NCBI RefSeq assembly: GCF_024181585.1
Contig: NZ_CP054258.1
Span: forward strand, 124,001-188,000
Length of the DNA: 64,000 nucleotides
Direction of reading: 5' to 3'
Origin: Treponema socranskii subsp. buccale
Lineage (GTDB): Bacteria > Spirochaetota > Spirochaetia > Treponematales > Treponemataceae
Made by a program: the position numbers and the translations under genes. Numbering within the stretch: position 1 is the stretch's first letter; each line of letters begins with the position of its first letter. Positions 44,779 to 53,448 of this stretch are shown piece after piece. The notes under the pieces were generated by a model. It made no database searches. It was given only the letters and a program-made list of their open reading frames with translations, and was not told where the DNA came from.

Positions 44779-45435
44779 ATGGTTGCGACGCGGAAAAAAT
44801 ATTCGAACAACACGCTGAAAGATACGTATTACGATATTATCCTTCAGCGTGTTATCCGCGATGAATATAAATCGGGCGACATCATTACGGAAAAGTCTCT
44901 TGTCGATGAATTCAACGTGAGCAAGTCTCCGATTCGAGAAGCGTTGATTTCTCTATGTAATGAAAGATTGTTAAAAAGCATACCGAGATTCGGTTATGAA
45001 GTGATGTCTATTTCCGAGCAAACGGTTTCCGAGATGCTCGATTACCGTGTCGTATTGGAATGCGGGTATCTTGAACGGAATTGGGATGCCGTAACGGATA
45101 AACGGATCGCTCGGTTGGAAGAATTGTTGTATAAAGATTACCGTAAGCCCGAACAGCGTGAAGCGCTTGAACACTGGGCAAAAAACTGTAATTTTCATTT
45201 GACGCTTTTTTCGTTTTCGGGCAACGATTTTTCGTACGAACGGCTTGCCGATGTTATGCGGACGCTCGGCATCGTCTATGTCCGTTCGTATTGGAAAATG
45301 CTGCATTTAACGCGGATAAGCAGCGGAGCGAATTATCATAAACAGCTTATTAATTATTTGATGCGCGGCGATAAAAAAGCGGCCGTCGAATGTCTCAAAG
45401 AAGATATCATGGAATTTTTTACACCCGGCAATTGA
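44779..45435 (+). CDS. GntR-family transcriptional regulator (FCD subfamily)
   Basis: 218 aa. Winged helix-turn-helix at about 15-75 (GDIITEKSLVDEFNVSKSPIREAL), then an all-helical FCD-type ligand domain with the metal-binding Asp/His pattern (Asp in LDYRVVLE, His in NCNFHLTLF, His in NYHKQL). It is the last gene of the liv-dha operon, 10 bp after the Fe-S enzyme, and the natural candidate to bind the palindrome at 36977-37005 in response to the imported compound. Confidence 0.9.
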   Translation: MVATRKKYSNNTLKDTYYDIILQRVIRDEYKSGDIITEKSLVDEFNVSKSPIREALISLCNERLLKSIPRFGYEVMSISEQTVSEMLDYRVVLECGYLERNWDAVTDKRIARLEELLYKDYRKPEQREALEHWAKNCNFHLTLFSFSGNDFSYERLADVMRTLGIVYVRSYWKMLHLTRISSGANYHKQLINYLMRGDKKAAVECLKEDIMEFFTPGN

Positions 45436-45543
45436 ATCGACAAAATGCGGGGAAAGAAGAAATATGTTTCAAGAAAAGCGTTACCGTCCGATGTTTTTAA
45501 TCGGATATGACGAGCAAAATTCGGGATCCGCGCAATCGATTTT

Positions 45544-46881
45544 TTACAGCGTTCCGGATTCCGCCGCGCCCGGTAATCCGATATCTTTTCGATAGAACGC
45601 ATTGTCAAAGCGTACCGCATCGATCGCATCGTACGCTTTTTTACGCGCTTCGTCGAAATCGGCACCGTGTGCGCTGCATGCGAGTACGCGTCCGCCGTCG
45701 GTGACGAGTTTTCCGTTTGGAGCGCGCTTTGCTCCTGCAATAAATAATTTCGCACCGGCCTCTTTTATGCGGTTTTCATCGATTGTAATTTCTTTGCCTT
45801 TTTCGTATGCGCCGGGATAACCGCCCGAAACGACGACCGGAGCGACGACGCAGCCCGTTTTCCATTTGAATGAAAAATTGTCAAGCGAACAGTTGACGAT
45901 CGAACAGCACATCGCGGCGAAATCGAAATCGACGAGCGGAAGCAGGGCCTGCGTTTCGGGATCACCGAGCCGTACATTGTATTCGAGAAGCTTCGGTCCG
46001 TCTTTTGTGAGCATGAGGCCGAAAAAAATAAAACCGCGGTAATCGAAGTTTTCGGCTATGAGTCCTTTGAGCGTCGGCGAAAGAATATCGCGCCGAAAGA
46101 GCGTCATCGTTTCATCCGTCACGTCGGCAAGCGGGCATACGGCTCCCATGCCGCCGGTGTTCGGGCCTGCCGCTCCGTCGAAAAGGCGTTTGTGATCGCG
46201 TGCCGGCAAAAACGGCACGATTTTCGCCTTTTGTTTTTTTGCCGCTTCGGGAGTTACCGAAACCGCGGCGAGTACGGAAATTTCGATGCCTTCGAGGTAT
46301 TCTTCGATGACGATTTTTTCCCCCGCCGCTCCGACTTTGCCCGAATCCATGATATCGGAAATCGCCGAAAGGGCGTCTTCGACGGTCGCTGCAACGACAA
46401 CGCCTTTTCCCGCCGCAAGCCCGTCCGCTTTTATGACGACCGGTGCGCCGTGTTGCATGACGTATGCTTTCGCTTTTTCGCTGTCGTCAAACGTTTCGCT
46501 TTTTGCACATGCGACGCCGTACGTGCGCATAAATCGCTTTGCAAAATCTTTACTCGCTTCAAGTTCGGCGGCCGCTTTTTTCGGTCCGATGCACGGAATA
46601 TCGGCTTTCCAAAAATCGTCGGCAAGGCCTTCAGCAAGCGGATTTTCCGGTCCGACGACAGCCATAATGCATTCTTCGCGCCGCGCAATCTGCACGTAAG
46701 GAGAAGTACCGTTGTTTTCTATATAACCGCACGAGGATATATCGATATTTTTACATTTCGCTTCAGAAGCGGTACCGCCGTTTCCGGGAACGACGACGAT
46801 CTTTTTTACAAGCGGACTTTGCGCGAGAGACCACGCGACGGCATGTTCACGCCCGCCCGATCCGACGAGGATGATATTCAT
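45544..46881 (-). CDS. purD: Phosphoribosylamine-glycine ligase
   Basis: 445 aa. VGSGGREHAVAW at the N-terminus, the ATP-grasp core (VIKADGLAAGKGVVVA), and GDPETQALLPLV with metal-binding residues. It makes glycinamide ribonucleotide, second step of purine synthesis. No other pur gene is close. Promoter lies directly upstream with no Shine-Dalgarno, so the message should be leaderless. It is divergent from the zinc-ribbon gene. Confidence 0.95.
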   Translation of the reverse strand: MNIILVGSGGREHAVAWSLAQSPLVKKIVVVPGNGGTASEAKCKNIDISSCGYIENNGTSPYVQIARREECIMAVVGPENPLAEGLADDFWKADIPCIGPKKAAAELEASKDFAKRFMRTYGVACAKSETFDDSEKAKAYVMQHGAPVVIKADGLAAGKGVVVAATVEDALSAISDIMDSGKVGAAGEKIVIEEYLEGIEISVLAAVSVTPEAAKKQKAKIVPFLPARDHKRLFDGAAGPNTGGMGAVCPLADVTDETMTLFRRDILSPTLKGLIAENFDYRGFIFFGLMLTKDGPKLLEYNVRLGDPETQALLPLVDFDFAAMCCSIVNCSLDNFSFKWKTGCVVAPVVVSGGYPGAYEKGKEITIDENRIKEAGAKLFIAGAKRAPNGKLVTDGGRVLACSAHGADFDEARKKAYDAIDAVRFDNAFYRKDIGLPGAAESGTL

Positions 46882-46887
46882 GCATTA

Positions 46888-46916
46888 ATAATAAATAAAA
46901 AAACCGCGAACGGCAA
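46888..46916 (-). promoter_or_regulatory. Leaderless promoter of purD
   Basis: TTGCCG, 17-bp spacer, TATTAT, then 6 nt and the ATG at 46881. Confidence 0.65.
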
Positions 46917-46983
46917 GATGCGCATCGCATTCGCATTCGAATCGCATCAGGGTACGCTGCGTGTACGTATGGCGAAAACGTGC

Positions 46984-46989
46984 TATACT
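46984..46989 (+). promoter_or_regulatory. -10 box of the zinc-ribbon membrane protein gene
   Basis: TATACT, 6 nt before ATG 46996; the -35 region (46961-46966) is weak. No Shine-Dalgarno, so leaderless start is expected. Confidence 0.45.
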
Positions 46990-46995
46990 TTCCGT

Positions 46996-47400
46996 ATGCT
47001 TGATTATATTTTGATCGGCGGTGCGGTCGTTATCATTGTCTTTGCGCTGCGGTATTTTATTAAATTGACGAAACGCGATAAATATACGGCGAGAGGCACG
47101 CGGCAAAAAGCTCCTTCGTTTGCGAATTGTCCGCTTTGCGCTTCGCCGTTATATAAAGAAGATCTGTATTCGCGCGTTTTTCGGCCGATGACGGTAAGCG
47201 ATCAACGCTGTATCATACTCGGCTGTCCGCATTGTTATCCGAAACCCGAGCCGGGTGTAAGACGGATATGTCCCGTATGCCATAAAGAAGTTCCGCCTGA
47301 GGGTCACCTCGTCGCCCGTCTTTTCAATAAAACGAAGGACGGTAAAAAGCACGTCATCGTTACCGGCTGTTCGGTGTGCTGCAAATATGAACCGTCGTGA
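46996..47400 (+). CDS. Small membrane-anchored zinc-ribbon protein of unknown function
   Basis: 134 aa. One N-terminal membrane helix (LDYILIGGAVVIIVFALRYF) is followed by a cytoplasmic domain with four CxxC-type knuckles: CPLC (46-49), CPHC, CPVC and CSVCC, enough for two zinc sites. I do not recognise a named family. A longer in-frame extension upstream overlaps purD on the other strand and is not supported. The divergent pairing with purD is the only context. Confidence 0.75.
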   Translation: MLDYILIGGAVVIIVFALRYFIKLTKRDKYTARGTRQKAPSFANCPLCASPLYKEDLYSRVFRPMTVSDQRCIILGCPHCYPKPEPGVRRICPVCHKEVPPEGHLVARLFNKTKDGKKHVIVTGCSVCCKYEPS

Positions 47401-47454
47401 GAGTGCAGGGCGATCCGGCGCGTTCCGTGTGTGCGATACGAGATTTTATTTTCC

Positions 47455-47484
47455 TTGACAGCGTTTAAATTCGGGGTTTATAAT
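47455..47484 (+). promoter_or_regulatory. Promoter of kdgT-larA
   Basis: Perfect TTGACA and TATAAT separated by 18 bp; leader about 22 nt ending in GCGGAGG. Confidence 0.8.
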
Positions 47485-47512
47485 TATATATTACTTTATC
47501 GCGGAGGAAATT

Positions 47513-48556
47513 ATGAAACTCGGGCAAGTTAAAATCCTTGATACCATTAACAAAATCCCCGGCGGATTGATGGTCGTTCCGTTGATTCTCGGAGTGACCG
47601 TTAACACGCTCTTTCCGGATTTTTTGAAGATCGGAAGCTTTACGACGGCGCTTTTCAAAAACGGCGGCAACTGTCTTATTGCAGTGCTGTTCCTTTGTTC
47701 GGGTGCGCAAATTCAATTCCGCAGCGCGGGACAGGCATTGTATAAAGGCGTCGTCATCAATACGAGTAAAGTGTTGTTCGGCGTATCTATCGGTGTTATC
47801 CTCGCGCGAATCGGCGGTCCCGGTGCCGTTATGCTCGGTATGACGCCGCTCGGCCTTATCGGCTGTATGTCGAATTCAAACGGAGGCTTGTACACCGCGC
47901 TCGCTACGAAATACGGCGACAAAACCGATGTCGGTGCCATCGCGGTCATCTCTTCGAACGACGGTCCGTTTTATGAAATGCTGTTTATGGGACTCGGCGG
48001 CGTCGCGACGATTCCGGCGAAAGCTTTGTTTGCATGTATTTTCCCGATCATCGTCGGCATGATACTCGGAAACCTCGACGATAAAATGCGCGATTTTTTA
48101 AAGCCCGGTATGCTCATATCGATTTTCCTCTTCGCTTTTCCGCTCGGCGCCGGTATGAGTTTTAAAACCTTTATCACGGCCGGTATTCCGGGTATCCTTA
48201 TCGGTCTGCTTACCGTCTTGTGGACGGGTATTCCGACGTATTTTATCTACAAATTGCTTATCCGCAAAAAGAACCGGCGAAGCTGCGCGGTAGGAGCCGC
48301 GGTCGGTACGGCTGCGGGAAATTCCGTCGGAACACCTGCCGCCATCGCCGCCGTCGATCCGACGTGGGAACCCTATGCCGCCGCGGCTACGGCACAATGC
48401 GCCGCTGCGGTTATCGTCACGGCTATCGTTACACCGCTCGTCGTCAACGCGCTGTATAAGTACGAAGAAAAACACGGCCTTATCAATTACGATGTGCCGC
48501 TCGCTTCCGAAGATGCGGCGCTTGAAAAAGAAGTAAAGCGCGAGCCGAAAATTTAA
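47513..48556 (+). CDS. kdgT: 2-keto-3-deoxygluconate permease family protein (KdgT)
   Basis: 347 aa with about ten membrane segments. KIPGGLMVVPLILGV near the N-terminus, FLCSGAQIQFRSAG, SNSNGGLYTALATKYGD, LGNLDDKMRDFL and the Ala-rich GTAAGNSVGTPAAIAAVDP follow the KdgT family throughout. The family takes up 2-keto-3-deoxygluconate with protons. A LarA-family gene lies 59 bp downstream, so the solute may be another sugar acid or hydroxy acid. Confidence 0.9.
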   Translation: MKLGQVKILDTINKIPGGLMVVPLILGVTVNTLFPDFLKIGSFTTALFKNGGNCLIAVLFLCSGAQIQFRSAGQALYKGVVINTSKVLFGVSIGVILARIGGPGAVMLGMTPLGLIGCMSNSNGGLYTALATKYGDKTDVGAIAVISSNDGPFYEMLFMGLGGVATIPAKALFACIFPIIVGMILGNLDDKMRDFLKPGMLISIFLFAFPLGAGMSFKTFITAGIPGILIGLLTVLWTGIPTYFIYKLLIRKKNRRSCAVGAAVGTAAGNSVGTPAAIAAVDPTWEPYAAAATAQCAAAVIVTAIVTPLVVNALYKYEEKHGLINYDVPLASEDAALEKEVKREPKI

Positions 48557-48615
48557 ATAATGTAAGCCGTACCGAAAGCCGTCACCGTGCGGCTTTTGTT
48601 TTTATGGGGGTATAT

Positions 48616-49887
48616 ATGAATCTGTCGTTTCCTTACGGAAAAGAATTTTTAAAAATCGATATTCCCGACGAACGCTTAAAGGGTGTCATCGTTTCGAACC
48701 TTCATCACTATACGGCAAAAAATACGCCGGAAGCGCTCGTCGCCCGTGCGCTTGAAAATCCCGTCGGTACGAAAAAACTTTCGGAACTCGCCGAAGGGAA
48801 AAACAATATCGTGCTCATCGCAAGCGACCATACGCGCCCCGTTCCGAGCAAAACAATCGTTCCGCCGATGCTTGCCGAAATCCGAAAGGGAAACCCGAAC
48901 GCCGACATTACGATCCTCATTTCGACCGGCTGTCACCGGCTTTCGACAAAAGGAGAACTCATCGATAAATTCGGCGAAGAAATCGTCAAAAACGAAAAAA
49001 TCGTCGTTCACGACTGCGACAATTCTCCGCTCGTAAAGGTCGGAACGCTGCCGAGCGGCGGCGAGTGCATTATCAATAAGCTTGCTGTCGATGCCGATCT
49101 GCTCGTTGCGGAAGGCTTTATCGAACCGCATTTTTTTGCGGGTTTTTCGGGCGGGCGCAAAAGTATTCTTCCCGGAGTTGCGAGTCGTACGACGGTGCTT
49201 GCCAATCACTGTTCCGAATTCATCGCCGACGTGCATTCGCGTACCGGCATCCTCGAAGGAAATCCGATTCACAAAGATATGGTGTGGGCGGCGCACGCGG
49301 CGAAACTCGCGTTCATCGTCAACGTCGTCATCAACGAAAAAAAAGAAGCGATCTATGCGGTTGCAGGCGATGTGGAAGCCGCACATAAAAAAGGCTGCGA
49401 TTTCCTTTCGTCGCTGTGCAAAGTCGCGGCTCTGCCGGCGGACATCGTCATATCGACGAACGGCGGCTATCCTCTCGATCAAAATATTTACCAAGCGGTA
49501 AAAGGCATGACGGCGGCGGAAGCGACGGTCAAAAAAGGCGGCGTTATCATTATGCTTGCGAAGTCGAACGACGGTCACGGAGGCGAAGGATTTTATCACC
49601 AGATGGCCGACGAGCCGGATATTCAAAAGACGCTCGATCTTTTTATGAGCCGCGGCAGAAACGAAACGAAGCCCGATCAATGGCAGACGCAGATTTTTAT
49701 CCGCATTTTACAAAAGGCGCGCGTGATTTACGTTTCGGATGCTCCCGATGAAACGGTACGTGCTCTGCACATGATCCCCGCGCACAGTCTCGAAGAAGCG
49801 ATGAAAGAAGCCGAAAAACTTTGCGGCGATCCGAATGCGACGATAACCGCGATTCCCGACGGCGTGTCGGTCATGGTTATCGAGTGA
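48616..49887 (+). CDS. larA: LarA-family nickel-pincer racemase/epimerase
   Basis: 423 aa from ATG 48616 (GGGGGT upstream). Key residues match LarA: ASDHTRPVPS near residue 77, the catalytic His in STGCHRLST, and EPHFFAGFSGGRKSILPG containing the second His and the Lys that joins the nickel pincer cofactor. LarA racemises lactate; homologs act on malate, gluconate or phenyllactate. The maturation genes larB, larC and larE are not in the window. Pairing with a KdgT permease makes a sugar acid plausible. Confidence 0.88.
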   Translation: MNLSFPYGKEFLKIDIPDERLKGVIVSNLHHYTAKNTPEALVARALENPVGTKKLSELAEGKNNIVLIASDHTRPVPSKTIVPPMLAEIRKGNPNADITILISTGCHRLSTKGELIDKFGEEIVKNEKIVVHDCDNSPLVKVGTLPSGGECIINKLAVDADLLVAEGFIEPHFFAGFSGGRKSILPGVASRTTVLANHCSEFIADVHSRTGILEGNPIHKDMVWAAHAAKLAFIVNVVINEKKEAIYAVAGDVEAAHKKGCDFLSSLCKVAALPADIVISTNGGYPLDQNIYQAVKGMTAAEATVKKGGVIIMLAKSNDGHGGEGFYHQMADEPDIQKTLDLFMSRGRNETKPDQWQTQIFIRILQKARVIYVSDAPDETVRALHMIPAHSLEEAMKEAEKLCGDPNATITAIPDGVSVMVIE

Positions 49888-49924
49888 GATAAAGCGGCCC
49901 CGTATTTTTCCGCTTTTATTATTT

Positions 49925-50830
49925 ATGGAAAAAATCATACAAAAAATAATCGAAAATTATTTATTTTTACTTGCGGCCTTCGCCCTTGTTTATTTTAATC
50001 AAAAAAGAGTCGGGTTCGTGTCCGTAAAAAAACGGAGAGCGGTGTTTATCATGCTTATGCTTGCCGTATTTTATTTGGCGTTTTTGCTTTTGATTCAGCG
50101 AATGCATTGGAATCCGTATTTTGCGATTCCGGGTTTTATCGCGGTTGTTTTTACGGGATTTTTGCTCCGCCGTCATACGTGGCCTTTTAAAAGCCGTTGT
50201 CAAAAATGCGGAAAAAGGTTAACGATTACACAGATGCTCACAAACGATGAAAATATCTGCGGCGCGTGTTTTGTTGCAGAACATCCGGAACTTGCGCCGA
50301 AAACGGAAGCGGATATTCAAAAAGAATTCGACGACGAATGGACTGCGTGGAAACCCGACGAATGCGTCGTGCTGTGCTTTATCGTAAACGAGCGGAATCA
50401 GGTACTGCTCATCGAACGGAAGTATATCGAAAAAGGATCGGGCAAAGTGTCGGGGGCGATGAGTCGTTTAGAAGCGAAAGAAAATCCCCTCGACGCGTGC
50501 AAACGGTGTGCGCTCGAAGAGACGGGACTTGCTATCGAAGAAGTGCGCTGTCACGGAAGATTGAATTTTGCACTTCCCGGCCGCGACTTGCGCTGCTATG
50601 TGTTTGTCGCCGACGAGTTTGCCGGTACGATCAAAGAAACCGACAAAAATCTGCCGTATTGGATAAACATCAAAAAATTGCCGTTCGGTAAAATGTCCGT
50701 CGACTGCCGTGTATGGCTCCCGATCGCCCTCGACCGCGGTTATTTCGATTATTACGGTACGTGCAACGAAAAAGGCTATGTCGTCAAAGATACGCTTCGT
50801 AAACAGCTTCCGGAAGACCCTTTCGCTTGA
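49925..50830 (+). CDS. Membrane-anchored zinc-ribbon Nudix-like protein with degenerate Nudix box
   Basis: 301 aa. Three hydrophobic segments (about 10-27, 38-58, 65-82) lead to a zinc ribbon (CQKCGKR ... CGACF) and a Nudix fold (about 135-285). The Nudix box, aligned as SRLEAKENPLDACKRCALEETGL, keeps the last two Glu but has Ser for the first Gly and Cys for the Glu of the usual REU, so hydrolysis may be lost or altered. No Shine-Dalgarno; it starts 37 bp after larA. The charged C-terminal part suggests a cytoplasmic domain. Confidence 0.8.
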   Translation: MEKIIQKIIENYLFLLAAFALVYFNQKRVGFVSVKKRRAVFIMLMLAVFYLAFLLLIQRMHWNPYFAIPGFIAVVFTGFLLRRHTWPFKSRCQKCGKRLTITQMLTNDENICGACFVAEHPELAPKTEADIQKEFDDEWTAWKPDECVVLCFIVNERNQVLLIERKYIEKGSGKVSGAMSRLEAKENPLDACKRCALEETGLAIEEVRCHGRLNFALPGRDLRCYVFVADEFAGTIKETDKNLPYWINIKKLPFGKMSVDCRVWLPIALDRGYFDYYGTCNEKGYVVKDTLRKQLPEDPFA

Positions 50831-50895
50831 TAGGCAGGTATCGATTGCCGCCGTGCGGCAGCTTTTTAATCCCTCAAAAAAATTTAAAAAAAAGC

Positions 50896-50922
50896 TAATG
50901 TCTTTTTGCCGAATTCCGATGA
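50896..50922 (+). promoter_or_regulatory. Sigma-28 (FliA)-type promoter of flaB
   Basis: TAAT, 15-bp spacer, TCCGATGA, close to the FliA consensus TAAA-N15-GCCGATAA. The leader is about 65 nt and ends in AAGGAGA before the ATG. Confidence 0.7.
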
Positions 50923-50995
50923 TTAGTATGTAAGGTGATAAAACCAAAACAAGCCGAGTACGGTTTGTCTGATACCAAAGCTGAAGGAGATTACT

Positions 50996-51856
50996 ATGGT
51001 TATCAATCACAATATGAGCGCTATGTTTGCAACTCGCGCTGAGGGACTCACGGAGGTTTCCCAACAGAAAGACATGGAAAAGCTGTCCTCCGGTATGAGA
51101 ATAAACCGTGCAGGAGACGATGCTTCCGGTCTCGCCGTTTCGGAAAAAATGCGCAGCCAGATCCGCGGTTTGAATCAGGCGTCGACGAACGCTCAGAACG
51201 GCATTTCGTTCATTCAGACGACGGAAGGTTATCTGCAGGAAACGACCGACATCATCCAGCGCATCCGTGAACTGGCTGTTCAGTCTTCCAACGGTATTTA
51301 CAGCGCGGAAGACCGCATGCAGATCCAAGTCGAAGTTTCTTCACTCATCGCGGAAGTCGACCGCATCGCGAGCGCGGCGCAGTTCAACGGCATGAACATG
51401 CTCACCGGACGCTTTGCCCGCCCGACTGGAGAAAACACCGTTACCGGTTCGATGTGGTTCCACATCGGTGCGAACATGGATCAGCGCACGCAAGTCTATA
51501 TCGGCACGATGTCGGCAATGGCGCTCGGTTTGCGCAATGTCGGCGACGAAACGATTATGACGCTCGAAACGCCGGATGAAGCGAACCGCGCAATCGGTAC
51601 GCTCGACGAAGCGATTAAAAAGATCAACAAACAGCGCGCCGACCTCGGTGCATATCAAAACCGTCTCGAAAAGACGATCGTCGGTCTTGATATCGGCGCG
51701 GAAAACCTCCAGGCATCCGAGAGCCGCATCCGCGACGCCAACATGGCAAAAGAAACGGTTAATTTCACGAGAGACAACGTTCTCTCACAGGCTGGCACGG
51801 CTATGATCGCACAAGCGAACCAATCTAGCCAAAATGTGCTGAGCTTACTTCGGTGA
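50996..51856 (+). CDS. flaB: Flagellin core protein FlaB
   Basis: 286 aa. Conserved flagellin ends without a variable middle: [14 protein letters not shown] and the coiled N-terminus ([24 protein letters not shown] motif region), then the C-terminal helix ending in [15 protein letters not shown]. Spirochaetal FlaB proteins form the core of periplasmic flagella together with an FlaA sheath. Expression should depend on sigma-28. A single flaB copy is present in the window. Confidence 0.97.
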   Translation: MVINHNMSAMFATRAEGLTEVSQQKDMEKLSSGMRINRAGDDASGLAVSEKMRSQIRGLNQASTNAQNGISFIQTTEGYLQETTDIIQRIRELAVQSSNGIYSAEDRMQIQVEVSSLIAEVDRIASAAQFNGMNMLTGRFARPTGENTVTGSMWFHIGANMDQRTQVYIGTMSAMALGLRNVGDETIMTLETPDEANRAIGTLDEAIKKINKQRADLGAYQNRLEKTIVGLDIGAENLQASESRIRDANMAKETVNFTRDNVLSQAGTAMIAQANQSSQNVLSLLR

Positions 51857-51888
51857 AATTGTCGTAAACGGCAGAAGCCGATAAACAC

Positions 51889-51936
51889 GGCTGCTCCGAA
51901 CGTTCCGAAATCGAACGCGGCGGAGCGGCTTTTTTA
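51889..51936 (+). terminator. Terminator of flaB
   Basis: Outer stem GCTGCTCCG/CGGAGCGGC with an inner CGTTC/GAACG, followed by a T run. Confidence 0.85.
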
Positions 51937-52024
51937 TTTTTAAATCGGTGCGGTGAATTATACTCTATCCGCTCATTCGAAAGCATACGGCAAATATCAA
52001 CCCTGCGCAATTTTCCTCCCCCTC

Positions 52025-52053
52025 TTGACAAAACTCAATTTATAGCCTATATT
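52025..52053 (+). promoter_or_regulatory. Promoter of the peroxiredoxin gene
   Basis: TTGACA, 17-bp spacer, TATATT; predicted start near 52060. Confidence 0.75.
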
Positions 52054-52061
52054 TCATTTAT

Positions 52062-52086
52062 GTAATTATTACAATTATATAATTAC
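52062..52086 (+). promoter_or_regulatory. Candidate operator of the peroxiredoxin gene
   Basis: Perfect 8-bp inverted repeat GTAATTAT / ATAATTAC with a 9-nt spacer, located at about +2 to +27. The AT-rich form is like Fur/PerR-type boxes, so peroxide control is a reasonable guess. Confidence 0.45.
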
Positions 52087-52115
52087 TTTAATTTATCATA
52101 ATTTTAGGAGATTTT

Positions 52116-52763
52116 ATGGAACAAACGACAATGCACATGCCCCTCTTGGGCGACGATTTTCCCGAATTGAGCGTAACGACGACGCTCGGCAAAATGAATA
52201 TTCCCGGCGATTTGAAAGGCAGCTGGTTTGTGCTGTTCAGCCACCCCGCCGATTTTACGCCGGTCTGCACGACCGAATTTGCCGCGTTTCAAAAGCTCGT
52301 TCCCGAGTTTGAAAAGCTCGGCGTCAAATTGATCGGCCTTTCAATCGATCAGCTGCAAAGCCATTTGAAATGGATCGAATGGATCAAAGAAAAACTCGGA
52401 ATCGAAATCACCTTCCCCGTCATCGCGGCGAACGATACGGTTGCGAATAAACTCGGACTTCTGCATCCCGGAAAAGGCACGAACACCGTGCGTGCGGTCT
52501 TTATCGGCGATCCCAACGGCAAAGTGCGCCTCGTCCTCTATTATCCGCAGGAAGTCGGCCGCAATATGAAAGAAGTTTTGCGCGCCGTCAAAGTGCTCCA
52601 GATTTCCGATGCGAACGGCGTCGCGATGCCCGCCGATTGGCCTGAAAACGGTTTGATCGGCGACAGCGTCATCATTCCGCCGCCGGGAAGCAAAGCCGAA
52701 GCCGATAAGCGCCTTTCCGAATACGACGGTTACGACTTTTGGTTTTGCCACAAAAAACTTTAA
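52116..52763 (+). CDS. 1-Cys (Prx6-type) peroxiredoxin
   Basis: 215 aa. The peroxidatic Cys51 lies in [13 protein letters not shown]; the long C-terminal arm (after about residue 170) and the overall length are of the Prx6 subgroup. The only other Cys is near the C-terminus (FWFCHKKL). It reduces peroxides in the cytoplasm. AGGAG precedes the ATG, and a terminator follows, so it is a single-gene unit. Confidence 0.94.
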   Translation: MEQTTMHMPLLGDDFPELSVTTTLGKMNIPGDLKGSWFVLFSHPADFTPVCTTEFAAFQKLVPEFEKLGVKLIGLSIDQLQSHLKWIEWIKEKLGIEITFPVIAANDTVANKLGLLHPGKGTNTVRAVFIGDPNGKVRLVLYYPQEVGRNMKEVLRAVKVLQISDANGVAMPADWPENGLIGDSVIIPPPGSKAEADKRLSEYDGYDFWFCHKKL

Positions 52764-52800
52764 TAAAAATTGTATATAAAAAACGCTATGTAAAAATTAA

Positions 52801-52837
52801 GGCGCCGCTTACCGAAAGGTGTGCCGGCGCTTTTTTT
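52801..52837 (+). terminator. Terminator of the peroxiredoxin gene
   Basis: GGCGCCG ... CGGCGC hairpin with inner ACC/GGT, followed by seven T. Confidence 0.85.
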
Positions 52838-52857
52838 ATTCGTGCGGAGGGTTTAAT
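52834..52857. repeat. 24-bp direct repeat, copy 1
   Basis: Contains TTCGTGCGGAGGGTTTAAT and is identical to 53232-53255. The two copies bracket the 83-bp repeat and the degenerate MITE copy. Confidence 0.8.
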
Positions 52858-52888
52858 GATAAATACATTCTTTTTTCGGACGGCGCGT

Positions 52889-52971
52889 ATCGGAAGAACC
52901 CGCCTTCCGCACTTCGGTAACCCTCATCCGCGCTCGCGCGCGGACGCTTCGCGGTGCTCCACGCGGGCGTA
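52889..52971. repeat. 83-bp dispersed repeat, copy 2
   Basis: 79 of 83 positions match 14384-14466. Frames through it on the minus strand look protein-like only because the repeat is GC-rich. Confidence 0.85.
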
Positions 52972-53005
52972 GGCGGATCGCGTACAATAAACATATTTTT
53001 TAGGT

Positions 53006-53215
53006 CGAATGTCGAGTTTTGAAAGTATGCGTGAATAAAGCTATGCTTTCGGCGAGAACTTCGTTCGCTGCGCTCACTACCGAGTTTGCTCTGCAAACTC
53101 GCCGTGTATGCCGCGGTCGCGCTTTTAGAGCAGGCTTCCGCAAGTACGCTTTCCGGCATTCTTCGCCGGTACTCGTTTTTACGTACTCTGTCGTAAAACT
53201 TGTCGATGGACATGT
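53006..53215. repeat. MITE-like element, degenerate copy C
   Basis: Starts with GAATGTCGAGTTTTGAAA, like the ends of copies A and B, and continues with GCTATGCTTTCGGCGA, similar to the start of copy B. The right end is poorly preserved (AAAACTTGTCGATGG). It contains the palindrome GAGTTTGC-TCT-GCAAACTC (53082-53100). Confidence 0.5.
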
Positions 53216-53231
53216 GCTCGTTATCGTGATA

Positions 53232-53255
53232 TTTTATTCGTGCGGAGGGTTTAAT
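53232..53255. repeat. 24-bp direct repeat, copy 2
   Basis: Identical to 52834-52857. Confidence 0.8.
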
Positions 53256-53344
53256 ACCCCGACGCCGCTTGAAGCTTCGCTGCGAGGCTGCGTCGTAACA
53301 AAGGGTATTAAAGCCGACTGCAACCACCTTATGAGAACAACATA

Positions 53345-53364
53345 CCCCGACGCTTGCGTCGGGG
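53345..53364. terminator. Strong hairpin upstream of the racemase gene
   Basis: CCCCGACGC-TT-GCGTCGGGG, nine perfect pairs. No T run follows, so it may be a repeat remnant rather than a terminator. Confidence 0.35.
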
Positions 53365-53448
53365 GTGTTGATTATACGGTTTCCATAAGAGTGCCGTATT
53401 GTTTAGTCGGGCACACATTCTATTAATAAAATCGCTGCGGGAGATACA

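Noticed and set aside
45463-45594. Small plus-strand frame after gntR
   Set aside because: About 43 codons, overlaps the 3' end of purD on the other strand, no family; probably chance.
46192-46995. Long 5' extension of the zinc-ribbon gene
   Set aside because: It is antisense to purD; the promoter and the hydrophobic start fit ATG 46996.
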